Positions 53,472-63,036 of a stretch of 64,000 nucleotides of DNA are shown here, piece after piece (position 1 is the stretch's first letter; every line of letters starts with the position of its first letter). The notes below the pieces were generated by a model that saw nothing but the letters and a program-made list of their open reading frames with translations, was not told the DNA's origin and ran no database searches. Location: NCBI RefSeq assembly GCF_016735115.1, contig NZ_JAERQJ010000003.1:434001-498000 (forward strand). Reading direction: 5' to 3'. The position numbers were made by a program, and so were the translations under genes. Source of the stretch: Aquimarina mytili. GTDB taxonomy: Bacteria > Bacteroidota > Bacteroidia > Flavobacteriales > Flavobacteriaceae.

Positions 53472-53909
53472 ATGAGCACACTTCGACAGTTTTTAATCCA
53501 AAAAGGATTTCAACGGATCAAATTAATTTTTACAAAAACGAATCATTTTGAGGTCAAAGCTATTCTAAATGGTGTTGAAGGCAATTTTATAGTAGACACA
53601 GGAGCCTCAAACTCTTGTGTAGGCTTTGAAGCTGTAGAAAAGTTTACTCTTTTTACACAAGACAGTGATGTAAAGGCTGCTGGTGCAGGAGCTACGGATA
53701 TGCTCACACAACTTTCTAAAAAAAATACTATCGAAATTGGTAAGTGGTCTAAAAAAAATCTTTCTCTTATTTTATTCGATCTGAAGCACGTAAATGAAGC
53801 GTTAATAACTCATCAAGCAGAACCTGTTGATGGAATTATTGGTGCAGATATTTTAAAGCGTGGAAAAGCCGTGATTGATTATGAAAGAATGTGCCTGTAT
53901 TTGAAATAA
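53472..53909 (+). CDS. Single-domain retropepsin-like aspartic protease
   Basis: 145 residues from ATG 53472 (a longer frame from 53412 overlaps the region upstream of tatD). One aspartic half-domain: 'GNFIVDTGASNSCVGFEAVEKF' (Asp-Thr-Gly-Ala) followed later by 'VDGIIGADILKRGKAVIDY', the paired hydrophobic-hydrophobic-Gly motif. Like retroviral proteases it would act as a dimer. No signal peptide, so probably cytosolic, unlike the PDZ protease at 23408. Substrates unknown. Confidence 0.8.
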   Translation: MSTLRQFLIQKGFQRIKLIFTKTNHFEVKAILNGVEGNFIVDTGASNSCVGFEAVEKFTLFTQDSDVKAAGAGATDMLTQLSKKNTIEIGKWSKKNLSLILFDLKHVNEALITHQAEPVDGIIGADILKRGKAVIDYERMCLYLK

Positions 53910-53920
53910 ACAACCATAAC

Positions 53921-54799
53921 CTACTCTAGTATATCCCCATTTACCATATTTGCCGGCATATAATCTGATGTTACTTCTAATTGCAATCCTTTATCGTATG
54001 CTCTAGCTGCTAATGCAGTACATGAAAAGGACATGAAGCCTTGCCAATTCCTGCATAAAGGAGGATCTCCAGGATTAATAGATTTTTTTTGCCCCCAATA
54101 TGTTTGATGAGCTTCAAGAGCTTTTATTAATGAAACATTAAATTCTTCCTCATTTTCATTCGCCAGATTTCGCATTGCCGACACAACAGGATCATTACAA
54201 TAGACCATGGTCATGTTTTCATATGCAGTTGGATCAGGAGTAACTAAATCAATATAATTCTCTTTAATCTCTGTTAATTTATCATCCAAATAGTGATCAA
54301 AAATACCTTCTTGGTAAAATTTCATTTCTAATTTCAAAAGTATATTATGATACATCCCATTAGGAGTATTATTATCTAGATGCAAAATTTCTAGAGGAAA
54401 TGAACAAATAGTATTCATTTTTTTTTGATCTCTTGCTATTACTGCCCAATATATACTATTGAGCCAATTATAATTTAAAACATTAAGATCTTCTACTACA
54501 GTTTTATAAACTTCGGTTTCAAGGTTCACTTCCACTTCTTTTCCTGGGTAATTTGCCAATCTACTTACTTCAGAAATAGTGTTAAGCCCAAGAACAAAAC
54601 ATTCTTTCTCTAGCTCTAGATTATCCTTGAAATATCTATTTAATCGTATAAAATCCAGGCTACTTTTATATAAAAAAAATAAAAATCTAAATTTTTCTTT
54701 CACCCTTCTTCTATATTTTTCTACATCTTCAATTCTCCATTCATAATTATCAATCAAAGGTTCCACATCATCAATTTTATGCAAAGCTATATTCTTCAT
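53921..54799 (-). CDS. Probable Imm49-family immunity protein (orphan)
   Basis: 292 residues, no signal peptide, largely helical. The C-terminal part 'NVSLIKALEAHQTYWGQKK' followed by 'FMSFSCTALAARAYDKGLQLEVTSDYMP' fits what I recall of Imm49 proteins (AL-x-x-H-x-x-YW, then ALAARAYDKG-x-x-x-x-x-x-S-D-Y-x-P). Imm49 proteins neutralise toxins of polymorphic toxin systems. No toxin, VgrG or Hcp gene is adjacent, so it may be an orphan that protects against neighbours' toxins. Family assignment is moderate; if wrong, it is an uncharacterised cytosolic protein. Confidence 0.55.
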   Translation of the reverse strand: MKNIALHKIDDVEPLIDNYEWRIEDVEKYRRRVKEKFRFLFFLYKSSLDFIRLNRYFKDNLELEKECFVLGLNTISEVSRLANYPGKEVEVNLETEVYKTVVEDLNVLNYNWLNSIYWAVIARDQKKMNTICSFPLEILHLDNNTPNGMYHNILLKLEMKFYQEGIFDHYLDDKLTEIKENYIDLVTPDPTAYENMTMVYCNDPVVSAMRNLANENEEEFNVSLIKALEAHQTYWGQKKSINPGDPPLCRNWQGFMSFSCTALAARAYDKGLQLEVTSDYMPANMVNGDILE

Positions 54800-54953
54800 T
54801 TGTCCATTTTTTTATAAAAATTAAAGATATAATCTTATAAATTAAATTCCAGTTTTTACTTTTATTAATAATTCGACATTTTTCTTATGTTTTTATTCGA
54901 ATTTTCTTTAAACAATTACACATAATTGATTGTCTAATTGCATACTAAATTGC

Positions 54954-54961
54954 TACTTTTG
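54954..54961 (+). promoter_or_regulatory. -7 box of purH promoter
   Basis: TACTTTTG matches TAnnTTTG, with a TTG at 54930-54932 (21-nt spacer). It lies 23 nt before the purH ATG. Confidence 0.6.
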
Positions 54962-54984
54962 CGTTTTACTAACTAAAATTTCTC

Positions 54985-56517
54985 ATGAGCAACACAAAAT
55001 CGGCAAAATCTGCTTTAATTTCTGTATTTAGCAAAGACGGATTAGCACCTATCGTAAAAAAACTGGACGAACTTAATATTACAATTTATTCTACCGGAGG
55101 AACCGAAAAATTTATCAGAGATTTGGGAGTTGATGTAGTTCCTGTTGAAGATATTACTTCTTACCCATCAATTTTAGGTGGAAGAGTAAAAACATTGCAT
55201 CCAAAAGTATTTGGAGGAATTTTAAATCGTCAAAATAATGATAGCGATGTTGCCGAACTTGAACAATATGAGATTCCACAGATTGATATTGTTATTGTAG
55301 ACCTTTATCCTTTTGAAAAAACGGTAGCTTCGGGTGCTGCAGAACAAGATATTATTGAAAAAATAGACATCGGTGGTATTTCTCTCATCAGAGCTGCTGC
55401 CAAAAACTTTGCTGATGTAACTTGTGTAGCATCAGTAGATGATTATGCAGAATTTTTAGATATTATTTCTGAAGGAAAAGGAAATATCTCTTTAGAAGAC
55501 AGAAAACGATTTGCGGCTAAAGCTTTCAATGTATCATCGCATTACGATTCTGCAATTTTCAATTATTTTAATAGCAATCAAGAAATAGCTTCATTAAAAA
55601 TAAGTGAAACTAAAGGTAAAGCATTACGTTACGGAGAAAATCCACACCAAAAAGGATTTTTCTTTGGAGATTTTGATGCTATGTTTGACAAATTACACGG
55701 CAAAGAATTATCATACAACAATCTTTTGGATGTTGATGCAGCTGTTAATTTGATGAACGAGTTTAAAGGAGAAGCTCCTACTTTTGCTATTTTAAAACAT
55801 AATAACGCTTGTGGTTTAGCACAACGCGAAACTGTACTACAATCTTATGTCGATGCATTGGCTGGAGATCCTGTTTCGGCATTTGGAGGAATTTTGATTA
55901 GTAATACACAAATAGACAAGGCAACAGCAGACGAAATTCATAAACTATTCTGCGAGGTGGTTATAGCGCCTTCATATAGTGATGATGCTTTAGAAATTTT
56001 AAAAGGAAAGAAAAATAGAATTATTTTAATTCAAAAAGATATAGAATTACCAAAAACACAAGTTCGATCATGCCTTAATGGAGCTTTGGTTCAAGACAAA
56101 GACCTTAAAACCGATGCCCAAAGTGATTTAAATACAGTGACCAAAGTGGCTCCAACATCTGAGCAAATCGAAGATCTTTTATTTGCTTCTAAAATCTGTA
56201 AGCATACAAAGTCGAACACTATTGTTTTTACTAAAGGAAAACAATTACTAGCTAGCGGAACAGGGCAAACTTCAAGAGTTGATGCTCTAAAACAATCTGT
56301 AGAAAAAGCAAAATCTTTTAACTTCGATCTTGATGGAGCGGTTATGGCGAGTGATGCATTTTTTCCGTTTCCAGATTGTGTAGAATTGGCCGATAAAGCA
56401 GGTATAAAAGCTGTAATTCAACCAGGTGGTTCGATAAAGGATGAATTGAGTATCGAGTATTGTGACCAAAACGGAATTGCAATGGTTATGACCGGAACTC
56501 GTCATTTTAAACATTAA
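54985..56517 (+). CDS. purH: Bifunctional AICAR formyltransferase / IMP cyclohydrolase
   Basis: Catalyses the last two steps of purine synthesis: AICAR formylation with 10-formyl-THF, then closure to IMP. 510 residues. The N-terminal MGS-like cyclohydrolase domain (about 1-150) has 'LISVFSKDGLAPIVKKLDELNITIYSTGGTEKFI' and 'LGGRVKTLHPKVFGGIL'. The formyltransferase domain (about 180-510) has 'LRYGENPHQKGFFFG', the catalytic 'ILKHNNACG', and 'VMASDAFFPFPDCVE' near the end. A usual length. mreB follows after 43 nt without a visible terminator. Confidence 0.98.
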   Translation: MSNTKSAKSALISVFSKDGLAPIVKKLDELNITIYSTGGTEKFIRDLGVDVVPVEDITSYPSILGGRVKTLHPKVFGGILNRQNNDSDVAELEQYEIPQIDIVIVDLYPFEKTVASGAAEQDIIEKIDIGGISLIRAAAKNFADVTCVASVDDYAEFLDIISEGKGNISLEDRKRFAAKAFNVSSHYDSAIFNYFNSNQEIASLKISETKGKALRYGENPHQKGFFFGDFDAMFDKLHGKELSYNNLLDVDAAVNLMNEFKGEAPTFAILKHNNACGLAQRETVLQSYVDALAGDPVSAFGGILISNTQIDKATADEIHKLFCEVVIAPSYSDDALEILKGKKNRIILIQKDIELPKTQVRSCLNGALVQDKDLKTDAQSDLNTVTKVAPTSEQIEDLLFASKICKHTKSNTIVFTKGKQLLASGTGQTSRVDALKQSVEKAKSFNFDLDGAVMASDAFFPFPDCVELADKAGIKAVIQPGGSIKDELSIEYCDQNGIAMVMTGTRHFKH

Positions 56518-56560
56518 TTTATTACATTTACTGAATTTTAACCCCTTTTTTTGACTTTTT

Positions 56561-57589
56561 ATGGGATTTTTTGACTTCTTTACCGAAGAGATCGCAATAG
56601 ATTTAGGTACCGCTAACACATTAGTTATTCACAATGATAAAGTTGTAGTGGACAGTCCTTCTATTGTAGCCAGAGATATTATGACTGGTAAAATTATTGC
56701 TGCCGGAAAAGAGGCTGCCATGATGCAAGGAAAAACCCACGAGAATATAAAAACTATTCGCCCTCTTAAAGATGGAGTAATTGCAGATTTTGATGCTAGC
56801 GAAAAGATGATTAGTCTTTTCATTAAGGACATTCCCGCATTAAAGAAAAAATTATTCGCTCCTGCACTGCGAATGGTAATTTGTATCCCATCAGGAATTA
56901 CCGAAGTAGAAATGCGCGCCGTAAGAGAAAGTGCAGAGCGCGTTAATGGTAAAGAAGTGTATCTGATTCACGAACCTATGGCTGCAGCAATTGGTATTGG
57001 GGTAGATATCATGCAACCCAAAGGGAATATGATTGTAGATATAGGTGGAGGTACAACAGAGATTGCAGTAATTGCTCTTGGAGGTATCGTATGCGATAAA
57101 TCCGTGAAAATTGCAGGGGATGTATTCACAAATGATATCATATATTATATGCGCACACAACATAACTTATATGTTGGAGAACGTACTGCAGAGAAAATAA
57201 AAATACAAATAGGTGCAGCAACCGAAGATCTTGAATTGCCTCCAGAAGAAATGAATGTTCAAGGACGTGATCTCTTAACAGGAAAGCCGAAGCAAGTTCA
57301 GATCTCTTATAGGGAAATGGCCAAGGCGTTAGATAAATCCATTCTACGTATTGAAGATGCCGTAATGGAAACATTATCACAAACTCCTCCAGAACTAGCT
57401 GCAGACATATATAACACTGGAATATATCTTGCAGGAGGTGGTTCTATGCTTCGTGGATTGGATAAACGTTTGTCTCAAAAAACTGATTTACCGGTTTATA
57501 TCGCAGAGGATCCGTTGAGAGCCGTAGTGCGAGGTACCGGGATTACACTTAAAAATATAAACAGATATAAAAGTGTATTGATTAAATAG
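56561..57589 (+). CDS. mreB: Rod-shape actin homologue MreB
   Basis: 342 residues. 'EIAIDLGTANTLVIHNDKVVVDSPSIVARD' forms phosphate loop 1, 'MIVDIGGGTTEIAVIALGGIV' phosphate loop 2, and 'GIYLAGGGSMLRGLDKRL' the adenosine motif of the actin/Hsp70 ATPase fold. MreB filaments on the inner membrane guide cell-wall elongation by interacting with MreC, MreD, RodA and PBP2, all encoded downstream in order. It starts 43 nt after purH. Confidence 0.98.
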   Translation: MGFFDFFTEEIAIDLGTANTLVIHNDKVVVDSPSIVARDIMTGKIIAAGKEAAMMQGKTHENIKTIRPLKDGVIADFDASEKMISLFIKDIPALKKKLFAPALRMVICIPSGITEVEMRAVRESAERVNGKEVYLIHEPMAAAIGIGVDIMQPKGNMIVDIGGGTTEIAVIALGGIVCDKSVKIAGDVFTNDIIYYMRTQHNLYVGERTAEKIKIQIGAATEDLELPPEEMNVQGRDLLTGKPKQVQISYREMAKALDKSILRIEDAVMETLSQTPPELAADIYNTGIYLAGGGSMLRGLDKRLSQKTDLPVYIAEDPLRAVVRGTGITLKNINRYKSVLIK

Positions 57590-57722
57590 GATTTCAAAAA
57601 AATAGGTTAAAGAATATACCTAAATTTCTGATTTTACGTTATCCTGCTTTAATATATTATAGCTAAAGGATAAAACCCGTATAATGGAACGTTTAACCAA
57701 AGAAATAATCATACCCTAAATC

Positions 57723-58535
57723 ATGCAGCAGATCATTAATTTTTTAATACGAAATAAACATTCGCTGCTATTTCTTTTGTTATTGATATTATCGCTAATT
57801 TTCACCATACAATCTCACTCCTATCACAAGAGCAAATTTGTAAGTTCTACTAATTTTATAAGCGGTGGCGTATATGGTTGGCAACATGCTGTAAGTGATT
57901 ATTTTAGATTAAAAAAGGAAAATAAACGACTTTTAGAAGAAAATGAACGACTTCATAATCAACTCAGTGCATATGGAGTAGATTCTACCATACAAAAACA
58001 TATAGACACTTTATCATTTGATAAGCCGTATACCTTTACAAAAGCAAGAGTCATTAAAAATGATTACAGTAAAATTGACAATTACATTTTAATTGACAAG
58101 GGAGAAAAAGACAGCATATTTGCAGATATGGGAGTAATTACCGACAAAGGTATTGTCGGAATTGTGGAAAACACTTCAAAAAACTATAGCAGGATAATTT
58201 CAATCCTTAACAGCAATTCTCGTATCAACGCCGGATTAAAAAAATCAAATCAATATGGATCTTTGGTATGGAATGGTAAAGATCCAAATATTGTTCAGTT
58301 AGAAACAATTCCAAGGCAAGCCATTTTAAAAGAAGGAGATACCATTATTACACATGGACGATCTACCATTTTTCCTAGAGGTATTGGCATAGGTACTATA
58401 GTGAACTATAAACTAAATCAAAATAAAAGTTACTACCTTATTGATGTCAAATTATTTAATGACATGACCGATATTGGGTTTGTTTATAGTATTAAAAATA
58501 GCAACGCCCAAGAAATTAATAGCTTAGAAGAATAA
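57723..58535 (+). CDS. mreC: Rod-shape protein MreC
   Basis: 270 residues. One N-terminal helix (about 12-28), then a coiled coil ('YFRLKKENKRLLEENERLHNQLSAYG', about 60-86), then the periplasmic beta-domain ('FTKARVIKNDYSKIDNYILIDKGEKDSIFADMGVITDKGIVGIVENTSKNYSRIISILN' region, typical of MreC). Links cytoplasmic MreB to the periplasmic wall-synthesis enzymes and activates PBP2. It begins 133 nt after mreB and ends 4 nt before mreD. Confidence 0.95.
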   Translation: MQQIINFLIRNKHSLLFLLLLILSLIFTIQSHSYHKSKFVSSTNFISGGVYGWQHAVSDYFRLKKENKRLLEENERLHNQLSAYGVDSTIQKHIDTLSFDKPYTFTKARVIKNDYSKIDNYILIDKGEKDSIFADMGVITDKGIVGIVENTSKNYSRIISILNSNSRINAGLKKSNQYGSLVWNGKDPNIVQLETIPRQAILKEGDTIITHGRSTIFPRGIGIGTIVNYKLNQNKSYYLIDVKLFNDMTDIGFVYSIKNSNAQEINSLEE

Positions 58536-58539
58536 GGAT

Positions 58540-59046
58540 ATGAATAGGGATACAGCGCTGCAAATAGGTAGATTTATAATTCTGGTTTTGATCCAGGTCA
58601 TGGTTCTTAATCATGTTAATTTTTTAGGATACTTAAACCCATATATTTACATCATTTTTATTCTTTTAGCTCCTATCAACATCAACAAAAGTCTTTTTCT
58701 AGTAATTAGCTTCATATTGGGGTTAATTATGGACGTTTTTGGTGATTCTGGCGGAGTTCATGCGGCGGCTTGTACAATCATAGCATTTTTTCGTCCGGTA
58801 GCGTTAAGAACTGTATTTGGATTGAGTTATGAATTCCAGACTGTAAAATTAAGCAACTTAGGTTTCGGAGAACGGTTTGCCTATGTAACCATAATGGTTT
58901 TAACACATCATATTGTTCTATTTTCGTTAGAAATTTTTAACTTCTCGCATATACTATTAATTGCAAAAAAAACGTTATTTACCAGTTTATTCACAATAGT
59001 GATTACCCTACTGGTTTTGGTATTGTTTAGAAGAAAAGATTCATGA
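58540..59046 (+). CDS. mreD: Rod-shape protein MreD
   Basis: 168 residues, mostly hydrophobic with about five transmembrane segments. 'FILGLIMDVFGDSGGVHAAACTIIAFFRP' is the recognisable family segment (G-x-x-x-D-x-F near the middle). Inner-membrane partner of MreC in the elongasome. It overlaps the start of the PBP2 gene by 4 nt (ATGA), indicating translational coupling. Confidence 0.9.
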   Translation: MNRDTALQIGRFIILVLIQVMVLNHVNFLGYLNPYIYIIFILLAPININKSLFLVISFILGLIMDVFGDSGGVHAAACTIIAFFRPVALRTVFGLSYEFQTVKLSNLGFGERFAYVTIMVLTHHIVLFSLEIFNFSHILLIAKKTLFTSLFTIVITLLVLVLFRRKDS

Positions 59047-60914
59047 GAAAATTATTACTGTATCTTATCATAATTACAACGGGTGTCGTTTTTGTAGCCA
59101 GGCTCTTTTATTTGCAAATTTATAACACTTCATTTGCATCTTTATCAGAGGATAATGCTGTAAAAGTAATCTATGATTATCCGCAAAGAGGAGCTATATA
59201 TGACCGAAATGGAAGGTTATTAGTCACCAATCAACCATCTTACGATGTTATGGTTATCCCAAGAGAGTTAAAATCTTTTGATACATTAGAGTTTTGCTCA
59301 ATTCTAAAAATCAGTAAGGATAAACTTGTAAAAAGATTACGTAAGGCCAGAGTCTATTCGCCTAGAGTTCCTTCAATAATAATTCCTCAATTAACCAAAG
59401 ATGAATACGCCTATCTGCAAGAAAAAATGCGAAAATTTGAAGGCTTTTACATTCAGAAACGATCGCTTAGAGATTATCAAACAGTGCATGCTGCTAATGT
59501 TTTAGGATACATTGGTGAAGTAAATGACGCTTTAATTAAAAAAGATCCTTATTATCTTTCTGGCGACCTTATTGGTATTGATGGAGTTGAAAAACAATAT
59601 GAAAAAGATCTTAGGGGAATTAAAGGCGTAAAACGAATTCAAAAAGACAGGTTTAACAGAGATATTGGCCCTTATAAAAATGGAAAATTTGACACCTTAC
59701 CTGTAAACGGGAAAGATCTTACAATAACCATTGATGCTAAACTTCAGGCCTATGGGCAAAAGTTAATGAAAAATAAACGCGGAGGTATCGTAGCACTAGA
59801 ACCTTCGACAGGAGAAATTCTTGCTATGGTTACAGCGCCTACATACAAACCAGAATTGTTGGTTGGTAGAAAAAGGTCACCAAATTTCACAAAACTTGTT
59901 TATGACACTATAGCAAACCCGCTATTTGATAGAGGTATAATTGGCGAATATCCTCCCGGATCTCCCTTTAAAACTATAAATGCATTAATAGCATTACAAG
60001 AAGGTGTTATTGACACCAAAGAAAGCGTATCTTGTAGAATGGGATATTATTATGGTAGAAGAGGTCAAAAACTTGGATGTCACTCTCACAGAAGCCCTCT
60101 CAATATGATTCCTGGGATCGCTCATTCTTGCAACGCTTATTTTGCTACGGTATATAGAAGAATCATCGAAAAATATGATACTCCTCAAGAAGGTATAGAC
60201 ACCTGGAGAAACCATGTTCAAAGCTTTGGACTAGGAAAATATTTGGGCAACGACCTGGCAACAGGTAAACGAGGTAAAGTTCCTAATTCTGACTACTACA
60301 ACAGAGTGTATCAATATCCGACTTATAAATGGTATGCTAGCGCCACACTATCTAATGCCATTGGACAAGGGGAGGTCCTCTCTACTCCTATTCAATTAGC
60401 CAACATGACAGCAGCTATTGCAAACAGAGGATATTATTACACCCCTCACATTATTAAAGCTATCGATGGAAAACCTATCGAGAATGAAAATTACACCAAA
60501 CCCAAGATTACAACAATCGACAAGGAGCATTTTGAGCCTGTAATTGAAGGTATGCATCAAGTATATACCAATGGTACTGCTAGTTTTTTACAAGTTAAAG
60601 GGATTGATATTTGTGGAAAAACAGGAACAGCAGAAAATTTTACTAAGATTGATGGTGTAAAAACACAACTTACTGACCATTCTGTTTTTGTGGCATTTGC
60701 TCCAAAAGACAATCCCAAAATAGCACTTGCTGTATTTGTTGAAAACGGATATTGGGGCGCCCGATACGCAGGTAGAATAGCTTCACTAATGATCGAAAAA
60801 CATTTGACTAATGCAATATCCAGAACAGATCTGGAAGATTGGATACTCACCCATAGCCTTGAAGAAGAATATGCAAAACCTTACAGCGGCAAACCTTTTA
60901 AAATTAATCAATAA
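59043..60914 (+). CDS. mrdA: Penicillin-binding protein 2 (elongation transpeptidase)
   Basis: 623 residues. N-terminal anchor helix (about 4-22), dimerisation domain ('YPQRGAIYDRNGRLLVTNQPSYDVMVIP'), then the transpeptidase domain with the nucleophile Ser in 'PPGSPFKTINAL' (S-x-x-K), 'AHSCNAYF' (S-x-N) and 'CGKTGTAEN' (K-T-G). Cross-links peptidoglycan during elongation. Starts inside mreD (4-nt overlap), and its TAA overlaps the rodA ATG by one base. Confidence 0.97.
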   Translation: MRKLLLYLIIITTGVVFVARLFYLQIYNTSFASLSEDNAVKVIYDYPQRGAIYDRNGRLLVTNQPSYDVMVIPRELKSFDTLEFCSILKISKDKLVKRLRKARVYSPRVPSIIIPQLTKDEYAYLQEKMRKFEGFYIQKRSLRDYQTVHAANVLGYIGEVNDALIKKDPYYLSGDLIGIDGVEKQYEKDLRGIKGVKRIQKDRFNRDIGPYKNGKFDTLPVNGKDLTITIDAKLQAYGQKLMKNKRGGIVALEPSTGEILAMVTAPTYKPELLVGRKRSPNFTKLVYDTIANPLFDRGIIGEYPPGSPFKTINALIALQEGVIDTKESVSCRMGYYYGRRGQKLGCHSHRSPLNMIPGIAHSCNAYFATVYRRIIEKYDTPQEGIDTWRNHVQSFGLGKYLGNDLATGKRGKVPNSDYYNRVYQYPTYKWYASATLSNAIGQGEVLSTPIQLANMTAAIANRGYYYTPHIIKAIDGKPIENENYTKPKITTIDKEHFEPVIEGMHQVYTNGTASFLQVKGIDICGKTGTAENFTKIDGVKTQLTDHSVFVAFAPKDNPKIALAVFVENGYWGARYAGRIASLMIEKHLTNAISRTDLEDWILTHSLEEEYAKPYSGKPFKINQ

Positions 60915-62167
60915 TGGCAAAATCAAATGTAGCCGCCATTGATTGGATAACGGTTTTAATATTTTTATTACTAGTGGGATTTGGATGGGGAAATATTTAT
61001 TCAGCCTCTTATGAAGGTGAAGCATTCTCGCTATCCGATTTTTCTCATGCATATGTAAAACAAGCCTATTGGATTTTATTGAGCATTATACTTATCATCA
61101 TTACCCAGGCTATTGAAGCAAAGTTTTATGAACGTTTTGCAGGCTTAATCTATGTACTATCCATACTATCCCTTTTAGGTCTTTTTGTTTTTGGAAAAAC
61201 TATTTCTGGAGCGACTTCGTGGTATGCCATCGGTCCAATGAGCTTACAACCTTCAGAATTTGCCAAGACTTGTACCGCTTTGGCGTTGGCCAAATATTTA
61301 AGTGATATGCAAACCAATATTAAGCTTCTTGGGCACCAAGTAAGAGCTTTCTTAATCATTGCTTTACCAGCTATAATTATAATCCCGCAACCCGATCCGG
61401 GTAGTGCTTTAGTATATGCTGCCTTTTTCTTTCCACTTTATAGAGAAGGGTTAGCCGCAATCTATTTAATTGTAGGGGTTTCTGCAGCAACATTATTTAT
61501 ACTTACACTCCTTTTTAAACCGATATGGGTAGTATTGGCTATTGCCGCCATTATGATTTTTATTTTAATCAGAAATAGAAAACAAAAACCCAAATACTCA
61601 AGATACCTTTTAACAATTATAGTTGTTACCGGTTTCTGTTTTTCTGTGAATTATATTTTTAACAATGTATTTGAGCAACGGCACAGAGATCGATTTAATA
61701 TTGTTTTAGGAAAGGAAGTTGATGCCAAAGGCATTGGATATAATACGAATCAAAGTCAAATCGCCATTGGTAGTGGTAGCTGGACCGGAAAAGGATGGAA
61801 AGAGGGTACACAGACCAAAGGAGGATTTGTTCCAGAACAGCACACAGATTATATATTTAGCACCGTGGGCGAAGAATGGGGTTTTCTGGGGGCTACTATG
61901 GTAATCATTTTGTTTGTTTTGTTACTGATACGACTTATCAACTTGGCAGAACGCCAGAAGTCTCAATTTAGTCGCGTGTATGGTTACAGTGTTGTAGGGA
62001 TATTATTTATTCATTTTGCCATAAATGTTGGGATGGTAACTGGTTTAATGCCTACGATTGGTATACCGCTACCATTCTTCAGCTATGGAGGCTCTGGACT
62101 ATGGGGGTTTACGATTTTACTATTTATCTTTATTAAACTAGATGCTAATAGAGTTAATGAATGGTAG
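60914..62167 (+). CDS. rodA: SEDS glycosyltransferase RodA
   Basis: 417 residues, polytopic (about ten helices). SEDS motifs: 'ISGATSWYAIGPMSLQPSEFAKTCTALALAKYL', 'QPDPGSALVYAAFFFPLY', 'AIGSGSWTGKGWKEGTQTKGGFVPEQHTDYIFSTVGEEWGFLG' and 'LPTIGIPLPFFSYGGSGLW' (described in parts). The Asp of 'EQHTDYIFS' and the region around it form the catalytic site. Polymerises glycan strands together with PBP2. The last gene of the mreBCD-mrdA-rodA operon; its 3' end converges with the nuclease gene (11-nt gap). Confidence 0.96.
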   Translation: MAKSNVAAIDWITVLIFLLLVGFGWGNIYSASYEGEAFSLSDFSHAYVKQAYWILLSIILIIITQAIEAKFYERFAGLIYVLSILSLLGLFVFGKTISGATSWYAIGPMSLQPSEFAKTCTALALAKYLSDMQTNIKLLGHQVRAFLIIALPAIIIIPQPDPGSALVYAAFFFPLYREGLAAIYLIVGVSAATLFILTLLFKPIWVVLAIAAIMIFILIRNRKQKPKYSRYLLTIIVVTGFCFSVNYIFNNVFEQRHRDRFNIVLGKEVDAKGIGYNTNQSQIAIGSGSWTGKGWKEGTQTKGGFVPEQHTDYIFSTVGEEWGFLGATMVIILFVLLLIRLINLAERQKSQFSRVYGYSVVGILFIHFAINVGMVTGLMPTIGIPLPFFSYGGSGLWGFTILLFIFIKLDANRVNEW

Positions 62168-62178
62168 TGATTTAGACA

Positions 62179-62976
62179 TCAAAACTTCCACCCTTTTCTG
62201 CTGGTTGAAGCTTCTAATTTAACTTCCACATCATCTTCTAACTTCGGAAAGAAATCAATTCCGGTAAGCTCTTCAATATGATCAACAGAGACTACAAACT
62301 CTTTAAGAGATGCTTTTGAATCTTTCGCTTCCATTAAGAAGGCAATCATCCTAGGAGTATCAGCATTTTTATTCAGTATTATTTTATAGAAATATTTTGG
62401 TACTGACACCGCTTCATAACCAATGGTTTTGAGGTTATCAGACAAAACTCCACCTGTTACCACGTATACTCCATTATATGTCTTAGCCCAATAGCGTACT
62501 TTTTGCTCTAGATCGTTCCAAATACCACTATTAAATTGGTGGTTTTGAGGTGTAACATTTGACGTTAGAAATGTTTCTTCGAAAGCATCGTAACTAAATC
62601 GTCTATCTCCTGCCGGACACAAATGCCCTCTATCATATCCAGATTTTTTATAATTACGCCAATCTGCCGATGATGTTCTTACTCTTTTATCTACTTCAAA
62701 ATATGGACGCTTAAATTCGTTAGAAGACAAGTGCTCTTTCTTTAAATGATACGCAACCCATTCTGCCTGTTCATGCTTTTCAGAATACGATAAAGAATAA
62801 TGATTATGGGTTATAATAGTGCCTGTAGTTGATGTTGGAAGGTAAAAAAAACTAAGTTCAGACTTATTGTCTTCTTTATATTCCTGAGCATTACCTTGTT
62901 CTGCATACTCTTCAAAGTAATAAAACCCTATAGTAACAATGATGATTAATAATGGATATAGATATTTTCGTGTCAA
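62179..62976 (-). CDS. DNA/RNA non-specific endonuclease (NucA-like), membrane anchored
   Basis: 265 residues from a TTG start: a TGA lies three codons upstream in frame, and no ATG precedes the anchor segment, so TTG is forced. Residues 4-19 are a signal anchor (YLYPLLIIIVTIGFYY). The beta-beta-alpha-metal nuclease has the catalytic 'DRGHLCPAGDR' (His as general base, near residue 115), 'TSNVTPQNHQFNSGIWNDLE' with the metal-binding Asn, and a conserved 'VVTGGVL'. Likely periplasmic or surface, degrading external or invading nucleic acid. Convergent with rodA. Confidence 0.9.
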   Translation of the reverse strand: MTRKYLYPLLIIIVTIGFYYFEEYAEQGNAQEYKEDNKSELSFFYLPTSTTGTIITHNHYSLSYSEKHEQAEWVAYHLKKEHLSSNEFKRPYFEVDKRVRTSSADWRNYKKSGYDRGHLCPAGDRRFSYDAFEETFLTSNVTPQNHQFNSGIWNDLEQKVRYWAKTYNGVYVVTGGVLSDNLKTIGYEAVSVPKYFYKIILNKNADTPRMIAFLMEAKDSKASLKEFVVSVDHIEELTGIDFFPKLEDDVEVKLEASTSRKGWKF

Positions 62977-63036
62977 TGTTTTTCATTTAATAGCGAAATG
63001 CAAAAATATCAAAATATTACATTTACAAAATCTAGC

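Noticed and set aside
62974..62989. ATG start for the nuclease in a neighbouring frame
   Set aside because: ATGAAAAAC sits 10 nt upstream of the TTG but is out of frame, and its frame does not encode the anchor or nuclease; an ATGA overlap with the in-frame TGA is coincidental unless there is a sequencing error.
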